Source: Ostrinia nubilalis
Lineage: Eukaryota; Arthropoda; Insecta; Lepidoptera; Crambidae
Direction: 5' to 3'
NCBI RefSeq assembly: GCF_963855985.1
Contig: NC_087092.1
Location: forward strand, 10,974,001 to 11,038,000
Length of the DNA stretch: 64,000 bases
The translations under genes and the position numbers were made by a program. The notes beneath the pieces are model-generated. The model had not been told where the DNA came from, made no database searches, and saw only the letters and a program-made list of their open reading frames with translations. Within the stretch, counting starts at the first letter, position 1. Every line of letters begins with the position of its first letter. Of the stretch, positions 26,379-38,600 are shown in pieces.

Positions 26379-26497
26379 TTTCTGCACTGTAGGAGGTCAT
26401 TTCCTCTACACTCCTCACTCTACCAGAGGGATTGGGAAGGTAGGTTGGGAAGACAGAATTACTTGTACAGAGTAATAAATAAAGTGTATTGTTACAG

Positions 26498-26609
26498 TAT
26501 CCTGTTCGCGGATATCGTGGGGTTCACGGTGCTCGCTTCGCAGTGCAGTGCTCAGGAGTTGGTGCGGCTGCTGAACGAACTCTTCGGCCGATTCGACCAG
26601 CTTGCCAAC
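26498..26609 (+). CDS. rut: rut exon: start of catalytic domain C1a
   Basis: The exon follows TTACAG and its first base finishes a Ser codon split with an upstream exon that I do not see. It encodes [16 protein letters not shown] and then the [18 protein letters not shown] helix. The Asp of FADIVGFT is the first of the two metal-binding aspartates of class III cyclases. The donor is GTAAGA after an Asn codon (phase 0). Sequence on both sides is not coding in this frame. Confidence 0.9.
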
Positions 26610-29600
26610 GTAAGATGTTACGCTATTTTTATCTTAACTGCATTGTAATAAAGATATTACGCTATTTTTATTTTATTATTGTAGAACTGCCTGAAATTGT
26701 CGATGAAAATAATCACTCAACAACTCTTCCTTCAACGCACGTCCAGGCAAGTGTCAAGGCCATAATATGAAATACTCTACTGACATACTCTGTGTATAAT
26801 TGCGATAAAGTAATACTGCGCCCTTTATTACTTCTTCTTATCTCTTTACACTGTATTAATTTTGGAAGTTTATACAATTATTCGTCAAAAATTGTATTTG
26901 TAAATTAACGTGCTACTTAGGTACCCAATGTCCTCAAGAAAACTTGTGCAAGAAAATTGTTTTAAATTGTAGCGTATACTTATACATTTGATTCTAATCT
27001 TAATCGAGTTATACAAGAACAGATTGTTGTTTAGATTGCCTCTAAATCCATCTTAAACCAAAGAGAAATCCAAAGCTCGGACACGAACAAATCGAATCAG
27101 GCTTTGTCGTAATCCCGAGCAAACGTCGATACTACGCTGTAATCTCCCAAGACATTAGTTAGAACAATAGCGGCTGTATTCGCGACTGTTCTTACAAATA
27201 GGTTGAGTTTCCTCTTCAATTTCGTTCGCGTAAGTGCACTCCTGGGCCCGCTTAGAATTGCAGCCGCAAAGTATATTTATATCGTTCCTTTGTTGAGAGA
27301 AGTGTTCTATTCTTTGTTATCTACGGGTTCAAACCTACCACTAACTGAAGAAATATGTATTTACGTTTGGATTAGCTCCCCATCCTAATCCAGTAGTGGA
27401 CGTCTTTTGGTTGAAACGTCAAGATCATAGCATGTTTTGCGAGAGCTGTTTGTGATTACACGGGTTCAGACCTAATACATTATTAATGTTAGGATTGGCT
27501 CCACATCTTTGTCCAGCAGTGAACGTCTTTTGGTTTATCATCATCATCATCATTTCAGCCATAGGACGTCCACTGCTGAACATATGCCTCCCCCAATGTT
27601 TTCCATGTTGATCGATTGGTAGCGGCCTGCGTCCAGCGCCTTCATGCTACCTTTATGATGTCGTCGGTCCACCTTGTGGGTGGACGTCCCACGCTGCGTT
27701 TTCCAGTACGCGGCCTCCATTCCAGAACCCTGCTGCCCCGGCCGTCAGTTCTGCGTACTATGTACCCTGCCCATTGCCACTTCAGCTGGCTACCGTCCGT
27801 CTTTTGGTTAAAACGACAATGTCATAGTTTTGCGAGAGCTGTTTGTGTTTCCATTATTGCTGATTGCACAGTCCCAATAAAAGTTTTTTCTTTTATACAA
27901 TTGGTGATGAGGTATCATTGATGACTGATAATCTTGTGCAGGATAACCACTGCCTCCGCATCAAGATCCTGGGCGACTGTTACTACTGCGTGTCCGGGCT
28001 CCCCGAGCCGCGCTCCGACCACGCGCGCTGCACCGTCGAGATGGGGCTCGACATGATCGACGCCATCGCGTGAGTACACTGTAGTCCGTCTATAGTCTGG
28101 TCTGCGAGCACGTAGAATTTTGTTACGAGATAATTACGCGCGAGCGATAAGGATGGGTAGCTTGGGGTCATTGGACAAAATTCTACGTGCTCACAGACCG
28201 GGCTTTAGAAACCTACTTCATCATCATTTCAGTCACGACGTCCACTGCTGAACATAGGCCTCCCCCAATGACTTCCACATCGCACAGTTGGTAGCGGCCT
28301 GCATCCAGCGTCTTCCTGCTACCTTTATCAGGTCGTTGGTCCACCTTGTGGGTGGACGTCCCACGCAACCTACTTAGGGTAGGGTATATTCCAGGGATGT
28401 TAAGGATATGAAGTTTCGGTTATTGATACGGTTACTGATATTAGAATAATATTATACCTGTTTCGGTTACGAATATGAAATAATTTCGGATTATCCGTTA
28501 ATCCGAATCGAATCCGAATAAGTTTCGGATAATTTCGGTTACGGATATTAGAATTTGAAAAATGTAAAATTCAAATAGCAAGATGCTGCGCGACCCACAT
28601 AGACATACGATACCTATGATAATCCTTCACACATCGATCCCCTCGCTGAACTCCCTTGTTTCCGGGAACAACAGTTAGACCGCCAGCAAAAACTCAACCA
28701 GTGAAGGCCAAGTTTGTTTGTTTAAACTGCCATGTTTTTAAATATATCCGTCAACCGTCATCGAATAGAAGGAATGTAATAATATCTATACGATACGATA
28801 CCAATAGAACCCGATAGTCTTGTAAAAGGATAACATACCCTTTACACAAAATCGTTTCTGAAACTCGCGAACCGTTTCTTGGAGGTAAATATAGGAGCAT
28901 TCCTTTTCATCGTATTACAGCTTCTACGTTCTGTTGTTGATAAAAATCTTCTAAAATAAACCTCAATGACCTTTGCTGTTCCTTCACTTTTATTTTATTA
29001 AATATTATAAGATGATTAGTAACTGTATGTAAACATAATGTATGTAGGAATTTATTGCCAATTTTAAGCTCAAGCTCAAGTTTCAAGAATTTATCGATAG
29101 GATAGGATCCCCAAACTTTGGGGTTCGACCTTGACAATGATAATAACTGTTATACATATTATTGATATTATTTGGAATTACGTTACTTACAAAATCTCAA
29201 TAAATTAATAATTTAAATGTCTGTTCAATGATATACTTTCTGCCCAATGATAAAACGCATTATTATGTTTATCATCAATCGTTAAAAATCTGCCAAGCGC
29301 AAACATAATTAACAAAGTAAACAATTGTTTAAATTTTTAACCAAACATTTACCGACCTAAGTTTTTAGAGGGAAGAAAGGTTCTTAATAAAATTATATTT
29401 AAAGCAAATTGTGTTTCGCAGAATCCCGTATAAAAGCTGAAACTTAGGTCTTTCATCGCGACTGAATAATTTACTTCTTTCAACTTTTCTTAAGCGCCAC
29501 CACATCTTGACAACTCTATAATATACGAATCTCGACAATTTGTTACTTAAAGTTAAATTTAATGTAACAACGGAAGCGGGAGCTTTGAGAGACGTTAATT

Positions 29601-32600
29601 GAATGTTTTACCCAGTTTTCAGCGGTTACAATAAATCCTTTAATTTAGTTCAACACAATATCTTGTGGAGATGGTATAACCTGTACAACCTTATTATACC
29701 GCCCGCTGGATTTAATTGGATTTCCTTAGATAGTAACTGAAATACGGAAGAATTATTTCACCAGGCCTTTTGGCCACCGTTACACTGTATAGTGTATTTT
29801 TCGAACAAATATAGACGACATGTTTTCATTATTTACTATTTATGTATCAAGGCAAGAACTAGAAAGTAGAAAACATTTTTCTCTAAAGTTTTTAATTGCC
29901 AAAGGATTTAATTTAAAACAGTTTTACATAAAACACTATCCTAAACTATTTGTATAGCGTGTGAATAAAAAATCCTTTTTGCTCACGAGCTTCCGCGGAG
30001 ATGAATTTTTCCGCACCAATATTCAAATTGTTTCCACTTTCCTTGTCGTTTCACTGTGAATTTATTTATGTTTTTACGCGCTATAATCCATAAATAATAA
30101 CAGGGTCCCGGCACGTGTGTCGAGCGGCGAGCGCGCGCAGCCGAGCGTGCCGCGATACGTGCTTATCGCCATATTGGCTCATCAAAGGAGCAAGGCTAAA
30201 ATTAAATACCCTCTTTGTGATCATACCTCACAGCCACATCATTATCTACTACTGGAACCACTATAACACTGATAAAAACCCACGCTATTCGATGTCTTTG
30301 TCCCGACGCCCGTGGTAGCGCCGTTTGACTTTCATAGCTTGTTAAAACCCAAATTGAATTTGCAAATCAATTTTCCTTCGTCTTCGCCGGCGTCTAGGGA
30401 TATTTACGTGCGTTTCAGAAATAGCATATCCGCTGATTTATAGCTGGAAATCGTAACTGTCAATGACTATGCTAACATTGTTTGCTGAAGAGTTTTTAAC
30501 GATGGTGCTAATTTTATATGGCAGGATGGAAGTGGTTGTAAATCACGGTGTCAGTTTAATACACGTTTAATTTTATTGACACTTCACTTTGATTTCAGTA
30601 ACTGTTTTTACAGTGTTGTACAGGAAGACGATATTTGTATAAATGATGCAAATTTAAAACAATATTGACAACCCTATGCACCGTCTTGTGTGGCCCACCC
30701 TCTGATAGATGCAAGGTCACTAGGTCCTTAGACGGAATGTAGTGTGGCAACCTTATCTGACCAAGACCACGGGCTGGGTGGCCGGGTGACAAGTTTTTAC
30801 TCCTCTAAATTACCGTTATTTTCTCATTCTCATTACACGACGCAAAAATTAGCGCCAGACCGTGAAACAAATGATATTTTTTCCTCATTCCCAAATTAAG
30901 AATCGCAATTTCTTTGTCTGGAATACTATTAAATGATTGTTTTATATCGCTCGCGAAGGTCGTTTTATAATTGCCGTTTAATGGTATTGTTTACATGACC
31001 AAAAACCATAAATCTACCGAGTTATGGCCTCAAGTCGTACTAAATTTTAATAACTTACTAATCTATAAATTAATCAGCGATACGTACCTATTATTGTCAC
31101 AAGGTATCCCAAAGGCATACTTAGGGCGCACCGTAACTAAGTAATACGTTTTTCGTTGGGAATCGTTTCAGTTACACATAATTACATAAACACATGTTGC
31201 TGGCAGTTACACCAGCAATCCTCTTTGATACTTATTTTTATTTTTTATCTCTTTTGTCTTTTTTATGTTTTTATGGTCATTATCCTTTATGGTTTGTATG
31301 AGTAGGTTGGCACAAAAAGTTGTTTTTCCTTTTTCTTCAAAAGCATATAATTTACCACTACAGTATCAGAATACAGCCCATAATGGGTACTAAATAACAA
31401 CATGTTCATAAAGTTTTCCATGATTAAAATGAAGATAAGTTCAGAAAATAACGAGATAGTTGTATAACGGCGTTGTAAGAGGAGTCGGGACAGCCAACAC
31501 CGGCCGCCGACCGCAGGCGCCCCGAGCCGAGTTGAGGTTGCAAGCGATCGGGTTGATCTAATTTCGAGATAAATCAGGTTAATATGATTAAAATGTAGAT
31601 AATTTGATGTCATCTCGATAAGTGTTTAATCAGATTTGGTAACCAGTGAGGGTTTATTCCGTTTAAGGACAATTATGGAAAACGTAAATTGTCCTTTCCT
31701 TTGTTGTCGCCACTTCAAAAATCTATGTAATATCTTATGTTCGTTGTAAAAGTTGGCATTGGGTTGGTTTACTAGACTGATCTAAATTTAGATAAATAAG
31801 GTAATTAAAAGTTCTTTATTCGCCTCTTAACAATTAACAACACTGAATTAAGAGTATGTCTTTAGTTCGTTTACACAGTTCTGCTGCTTTGCCATTAGCA
31901 CGAATTTAAAACGACAAATAATAAATTGCGATTCCTAATCAAAATTTGATGCTTCAATTTTGGCATCCTCTAATTTTTTGAAAATATCAAAGTCAAATTC
32001 GCAATTACGAGCATTGAATTAGAGCACATTTAGTTTTGCGGAACAATATTTTGGGCTACCAATCATGAGATTATAACGAGCTTTAACTAAGATAACAAGC
32101 ACGACCGTTTTTGCTCAATTTACCGTAAAGTTTTGATTCGATCTAGTTACAACTTAATTTTAAAGCGATTAGCGATGGGCCAATGTTGTCTTTGGTAAAA
32201 AGCAAACTGAAAACTTTTTCCTATTTTCGAAACCCATTTAAACATGCGAACTCGTGGTGTGAAGGGTTAATGTATGCTGTCGATTCGCTATTGACGTAGG
32301 TTCTTTTTGTATGCGTTTTTAATGTATTGGCTTAGGTATCCGAAAAAAATGCTATGCTGCTTTAACTGCTCATTGAAATATGATTGTTGCCAACTTATTA
32401 AAAATTCAGGGATGTAAAGAAGGTTTGACATTCGATTTGTAAAGGACGTAAGTACGCACCATAATTATGTTAGTTACTATTTTTAAGTAAGATGCTCGAA
32501 TCTAAACTTCTACTAAAGCTAACTAAAGCTACAGTATGAGATACATAGATTACTACTTTCTCTCGTTATGCTTATATCGTAGGCGCACTGAAAGAAAAAT

Positions 32601-35600
32601 GCTTTCCATAATCAATAAATTTCTAGAGAACAAGATGAAACTTAAAAGCACTATGCATGAACATGAATTTTATTGAAATAAAATGATAATGTAATCGCTA
32701 CGGGAAAATGACAAGACAGTAAAACGTGTTATTTATTTCCCGGCACCACTCGACTTCAATTTATCTTGGAAAGGCGTCGGGATATGACTGCGCTGTAATA
32801 TTCTCGGAAAGCTTTTCTCGTCTCCTTTGTAATTTTACAATAATATACATCTTGAAATAGGTACGTAATAAATTTAGGGACGACGGTAGTAACTAAAGAT
32901 GCCACATAATAATTAACGAACTGCGTCAAAGAATGCTGTGATCACGAAACTATTTCAACTAGCTACTGATTTACAATCAGTGGTCTTCCATAATTTACTG
33001 TCAGTGTAACGAAATTCCAATCTTTTCTTCATGAAAAGTGATGTATCAAAAATCCAGCTTTATGTATGCGATCATTCACCGCATCGGCGGCCGTCAGAAT
33101 AGAAAATTAATTCTGAAGTGGCGCCTTCGAGATGGATTCACAGTCTCCCGTCTCCGCCGCGATTCTCAATAACTTTTGAACTATGCTTTGTTTACAAAAA
33201 CTTTTCAAAACGACTCAGCTGTCAACACAGTGCGTCATTCCGCGAGGTTTATTTAAGAATAGATACTCGTACGTTCCATAAGATTACTCGATCTTGACCC
33301 AAATTACCTATGTTCCCAGAAATTGATTTACGACTTTAACAATGAAGATGTTAAAGTACATGTAACTCATTGTTGGAAGTATGTTCATTTGTCATTTTAA
33401 TAAAGAGTACCATAACTGCGTTTACTGAGTGCCATAAATAGTGTCGCGACAGTTCGCAAATACGAACTTGGCACAATATTTTAGTGTGCTCGCGTCTATA
33501 CAAGGGCCCAATATTGCGGAAAAACGACCGATGGCTGCTTTCGGAGGCAATCTCTAGCACCACTAGTTCAACTTCCAGGGTTGTCTGCGTAATAAATCCT
33601 GGGTTCTAGACATTTGACCCGCTTTGCTCAATGGCCGGTGTTTAAATTACGACAAAACGTGCGTGACCAAAAAAACATTTGGGGTAGGAATAGGAATATT
33701 TATGTATGTAAAGAAAACCTATTTTGTAGGTTGTCTTTGGTTTATTTTTCTTTAAGAGTAAAATGTCATGTGACATAAATGCTTTTATTTCGAACAATAT
33801 CATTAAATGATCATACAGGGCAACAATCGAAAACAAAGAGATGTAACTTGTATTGAAGAGGACTTAAGTAACAAAGACTACCAGCATAATGTTTGTTTAA
33901 ATTCACAAAATGTCAAGATTCCTGATGTACTAGGTGACAAAAATGAAGAAAATTTACAAACTGGGGTATTAAAACCAGAAAACAGTTATGTAAATAAATG
34001 TGAAATAAATTTTAATGAACACATTAATGCTGAAAGATTTCTGTCAAGATTCCTGATGTACTAGGTGACAAAAATGAAGAAAATTTACAAACTGGGGTAT
34101 TAAAACCAAAAAACAGTTATGTAAATAAATGTGAAATAAATTTTAATGAACACATTGATGCTGAAAGATTTCTGTCAAGATTCCTGATGTACTAGGTGAC
34201 AAAAATGAAGAAAATTTTGGTTTACTCTGGTTTACTCTGGAAAACACAATAAAATCTCACAATTATAATAAGAAGATATTCGACCAGCGTAGAGAAGACT
34301 ATAAATTGGAAGAGGGAGATAGAGTCTACGTAGAGAACGGAAATCGATTGAATAGGAAGAAGATGGATGAATTGAGAATTGGTCCATACAAAATTTTGAA
34401 GAAGATATCAAATACAATCTATGAAGTAGATACCGGCCACCAGAAATCGGAATCAAATTTCTATCACATTACAAAACTATACCCAATGCATAATGAATGA
34501 ACAATTACTTAAAATAATTGTTCTCTCCTAGGGGGGGAGATGTAAAGAAAACCTATTTTGTAGGTTGTCTTTGGTTTATTTTTCTTTAAGAGTAAAATGT
34601 CATGTCACACGAGCATGTCATGTGTCATGGAGATGTATTTTATAAATTACCGATAAAATGTTAATATTGTTTTAAATCGGTTAATGAAACGGAATAAGAG
34701 CTTTGAATGTTAATTCTGTTATTTATTTTCAGGTGAGCTAACATTTTATTTCATAGAAAATAGAATTCTGTTTTGAAAACTGTAAAGTTAGGTTTTGAGC
34801 AATAAATCTGTTATTTATTTTCAGAAACGCATAAATGCTTTTATTTCGAACAATATCATTATATGTATAAATTCATAACGCTTTTTCATGTTTGATTCTA
34901 CAAGAATTAAAAAAAAAAACAGTTTAATGCTGAGTAAATTCCGATGGATAATTTAAATTAAATGTTAGTGCGATACCAGTACGCTTAGCTAATTATAGTG
35001 CCACGAATACATTGAAACTGTCTGTCAAACCGATTATTTTCAGGCCAAACATTAACTAGTGGACATTAAACGCAATTTATATGCAAATGCCAGCTAACAG
35101 CCCTAACCGCTGGTGGCAGTAGGTGCTGTAGGCAGCCACCAGTGTACACTGTAGTACACTATAGGCAGCCAATATAGGTGCATGTTCAAACACGGGATAT
35201 GTTGACAGAGACTAGCGGCCGCTTGTCAATACAATCGGCCATAAAATGGCACGCTCCCTGGTGCACTGTGTGCATATCATGTTTGGCTAATGTTGTGTTC
35301 GGGCACCTGGGGGCGTAGTGTGAGTTTACATCAAACGTATTCGATATCGAGTGCGTCAAAAAATCTATGAAGATTTTAGTTCTTGAAAGTATCCACTAGA
35401 GGCTGTACAATCCGTCATACATTTAGGCTGAGTTGCACCACCTAACTTTAACGGTAACTATGCCGCGTCTTTCCATTCTATACATAGCCAGAACGCAAGG
35501 GTGTGAAACTAATCGAGTATAGTTTGGATATGACTTTTTTTACTAAGCTCCTCCAAACTATACACGACCAGTACGCATACGCTGCGTACTGCTCGCGTAT

Positions 35601-38600
35601 ACTTTGTAGTGACTTAGGTCAATTATCTTCCTCCAAAATATACATCGCCAGTACGCATACGGACTAATCATGTATGTATTGTAATAAGTGCGTGATTACA
35701 ATTTATACGCGAGTAGTTGCATGCTAGTCATTTTGACTTATTGACCTCTCTTTCTATTACATACTAGCTTTCCGCCCGCGGCTTCGCTCGCGTGGAATTT
35801 TGTCTGTTACAGAAAAACAATATCGCGCGCGTATTTGCTCACCGTTTAGACCTACCCTGGACTACGACAAACATTTTAAAACCAAAATCAGCTCAATCGG
35901 CCCAGCCGTTCTCGAGTTTTAATCAGACTAACGAACATCAATTCATTTTTATTTATATAGATAGATTAATTCATATCTGCGTGTCTACTTTAAACATTGA
36001 ATCATCTTACGACACGTGTCATTGTTTTGATAAAGGATTTTTTGGTGTTTCTTATTCTGCCATAGAAAAGATATTTGTTTAGAAACAAGATATTTCACCA
36101 ATTGTAGGTATGGAAATATGTCAAAATGATTTTGTTCTTGAGATAGAAGTTAATAAATAAAATAAATAAATAATAAATAAATATCCTTAGACATTTTACA
36201 CTGCGCTTCTAGTCCCAAACTAAGCAAAGCTTGTACTATGGGTACTAGACAACGGATATAAACATAATTAAACACTTTTTTATGTAAATACATACTTATT
36301 ATACATAGAAAACACCCAGTCCAATACAAACAAATATGTTCATGCACACAAATGTTTGTACTGTGCGGGAATCGAACCCGCTACCACCTCGAACCACTAC
36401 ACCAAACGGCCGACAATACAAACCTAGCATTTAAAGTCTCGCATAATATTGTATTTAATGCGCGTTGAACTTTCTTCTCTCACTCTCTCTCATATTAATT
36501 AAATTGTTATTTAATTTGAAATCTACCTAATCAATTTAATTTCAAAAACCACTTACAATAGTTTTAAAAATCTAGATTTATTATAGATTCAGTAAAATAA
36601 TAATATTTTATGTAATAATATCAAATAAATGTAATTTTAAATATAGTTCCATATTTTACTGAATTTTACTAAATCAATATTAACTAAACACACTCTAGTC
36701 AAGTGTAAGTGGTGTAGTAGAAACTAATCGAGTATAGTTTGGAGATGACTTTTTTTACTAAGCTCCTCCAAACTATACACGATCAGTACGCAAAATTCGT
36801 GTATAGTTTGGAGTCACAGATTTACAAACGGGCACTCCGAAATATACACGAGCAGTTTCCTATGGGTGCGTTCTGGCCATGTATAGAACGGAAAGACGCA
36901 ACTATGCCGGTGCTTTTTGTAAGGAGTTTGACAGATTTTTGACGTTTGTCAAAGTCAAAGTAATGTCATTTTTTTACACAGTCTATATCGAATACGATTG
37001 ATGTAAACTCACACTAAGCCCCTGTACTGCGGTGTACAGTCGATCCATTTTTGTTGCAAATAGAGTGTTAAGCTTGATGTGCTGACAATGCATTATGAGA
37101 TGACATGAAAACTTTCTTAGTTTCTTTTTCGTGCTTGTTTCGTCCAACGACTCAAGTTCATATAGTCCAGATCAAGTTTTACACTAAGTATGTATATGCC
37201 TCACGCCTTCAGATTGTGAATGCCTTAAATCTACTTGGCTAGCTAGACGATAAAACCAAAAAATAAAATCTTAGGTATAATAGAAAAGGAGATCTTGAAT
37301 ATAATTTTATTTTTATTAAAGGGACTTCTTTAAATCTTAAATACGCCTCACTGAAGCGTTAAGCGTATGTGATCTGTCATGGAGCAAGCTTACCCAGACG
37401 ACGCCTATTCATTCGTATCTTCAAGGCCTCACTAAATAATACCAAAAGATGATCCTTTCACCCTTGAATTTATCTATGGTAGGTACTTATGATAAATAGA
37501 GGTGTAACCTCTTATTTTAAACGTTTATCTATGTACTAATAAACGTTTTATTTATGTAAAAATAATAATATGTTTCCGCTTTAGAAATTTTCGTGTTGTG
37601 ACATACAAGAGCTATAAGTTAGATTGATGAGTTCAATTAATAGGCGTCCAAAAAGTTCTAAAATAGTCTGAAGTTACTTTGTCTTGTTTTGTTTTGACGC
37701 GTACATTAATTTACGAGTTCATTAGATACGACCGTTGAATTTCAGAGACATTAAAATGTCGTAGCTTGTTAAGAGTATGATGTTCAAGATGGGTCACGAT
37801 CCTAAATACTGATGGAATGAAGTTAGATCTAATGAGTCAAACAATCAAGATAATTTAAAATACCTATGACATAATTAAAAGTGCCTATTGATGTCCGTCG
37901 GGGCAGAGCAATTCTTTAGTAGATTAGCGACCACGGACCAAAAAAAGTAGTGTATGTAGGTAGGTAGGCCTTTCCATACGGTAGACCGATGCAGCGATGA
38001 TCTGGTAAAGGTAGACGGAAACATCTGCATGCAGGTAGCGCAAGACGGCAGGACTAAGTACCTATATGGCTGTAATGAATGAGCGAAAGAAGAGTTAATG
38101 TAAACTTTTTATCTTTGCTGTGTTCGCTTTTTTATCTTCGTTTTAAGCTGTGTCCCAAGCGCTAAGCATTTAATAAATTGTTATTATCACTATCGACTAC
38201 GCAAACCATTCATATCTGGAGTGCTGGCTAGGTCGTTATCTGCCCGATTACTGTGACTGCAATTAATTTACAATGTCCGTCTAAATATCAATGTTTATTT
38301 ACGTTCGTCAGTGGCTCTTCTCGGAATTCCGCAAGTTCCGTGCATTCGGCATAATTTATAAACGTCGGTCAAGATTGCCAAGTCCACTTTAACATATCGC
38401 GATAACGCCAGACGGGCGGTTACAGCGCGTTTCACTCAACCTTCTTACATTTGACATTTAGCAGTAGGTGTAGCTAGCCACTTGTTTTAATTTACCTCCA
38501 CCATACATAGGTAATTAGATTCGCATAATTATAAATAATCTAATCCAACTTCAACTTCAAGCAGGCTATCTACTCGTATCTATCAAAGTGATTTTGGTTT

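Larger units (their letters stand above)
1..26497. other. No coding gene seen; probable rut intron or upstream sequence with dispersed repeats
   Basis: I see no conserved protein signature on either strand in this 26 kb; the open frames are short and AT-biased. The first visible rut exon starts with the last base of a split codon, so an upstream exon exists. I could not find the expected preceding segment (end of helix 6 and the LLP.HVA-type lead-in to C1a) here, so it is probably upstream of the window. Repeats I could define are listed separately. Confidence 0.55.
33707..34861 (+). mobile_element. Internally deleted gypsy-like LTR retrotransposon
   Basis: Two LTRs beginning TGTAAAGAAAACCTATTTTG sit at 33707-33805 (99 bases) and 34541-34861 (321 bases) and end in the same GAACAATATCATTA. 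TATGTA lies on both sides (33701-33706, 34862-34867), an apparent 6-bp target duplication. The short LTR lacks about 220 internal bases present in the long one. A polypurine run GGGGGGGAGA precedes the 3' LTR. Only the end of pol is left between them. Confidence 0.85.
35465..36899. mobile_element. 1,435-bp DNA element with 9-bp target duplication
   Basis: AACTATGCC flanks the element at 35456-35464 and 36900-36908. The ends GCGTCTTTCCATTCTATACA and the inverse GCGTCTTTCCGTTCTATACA are inverse over about 34 bases. A 9-bp duplication suggests a Mutator-like or Merlin-type element. Subterminal copies of ACTAATCGAGTATAGTTTGG (35509 and 36724, same direction) each lead to CTCCTCCAAACTATACACGA. There is no transposase; SINEs sit inside. 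Confidence 0.82.
35426..36964. mobile_element. MITE of the GGCTGAGTTGCACCA family, copy D (split by an insertion)
   Basis: The left piece 35426-35464 (GGCTGAGTTGCACCACCTAA, then CTTTAACGGTAACTATGCC) and right piece 36900-36964 (GGTGCTTTTTGTAAGGAGTT, then TTTTTGACGTTTGTCAAAGT) join to match copy C. The right terminal inverted repeat is missing. It lies inside the outer element and contains the 35465-36899 element. Confidence 0.78.
35308..37024. mobile_element. Outer MITE of a nested insertion
   Basis: The left end (GGGGGCGTAGTGTGAGTTTA, then CATCAAACGTATTCGATAT) is the inverse of the right end (ATATCGAATACGATTGATGT, then AAACTCACACTAAGCCCC). The total interior is about 1.7 kb only because other elements are inserted in it. 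A related uninterrupted element is at 26195-26378. Confidence 0.75.

Noticed and set aside
26445..26770. Continuation of the first rut exon past 26609
   Set aside because: GTAAGA at 26610 is a good donor and sequence beyond it has AT-rich direct repeats (GTTACGCTATTTTTAT and ATTACGCTATTTTTAT), not cyclase.
30100..30320. GC-rich patch with short open frame
   Set aside because: No recognisable domain, and the frame loses coding character after the GC-rich first 60 bases.
36361..36414. tRNA gene on the minus strand
   Set aside because: Good B-box and T-arm-like stem, but it lacks a full cloverleaf and runs into a SINE body shared with 18729-18822.
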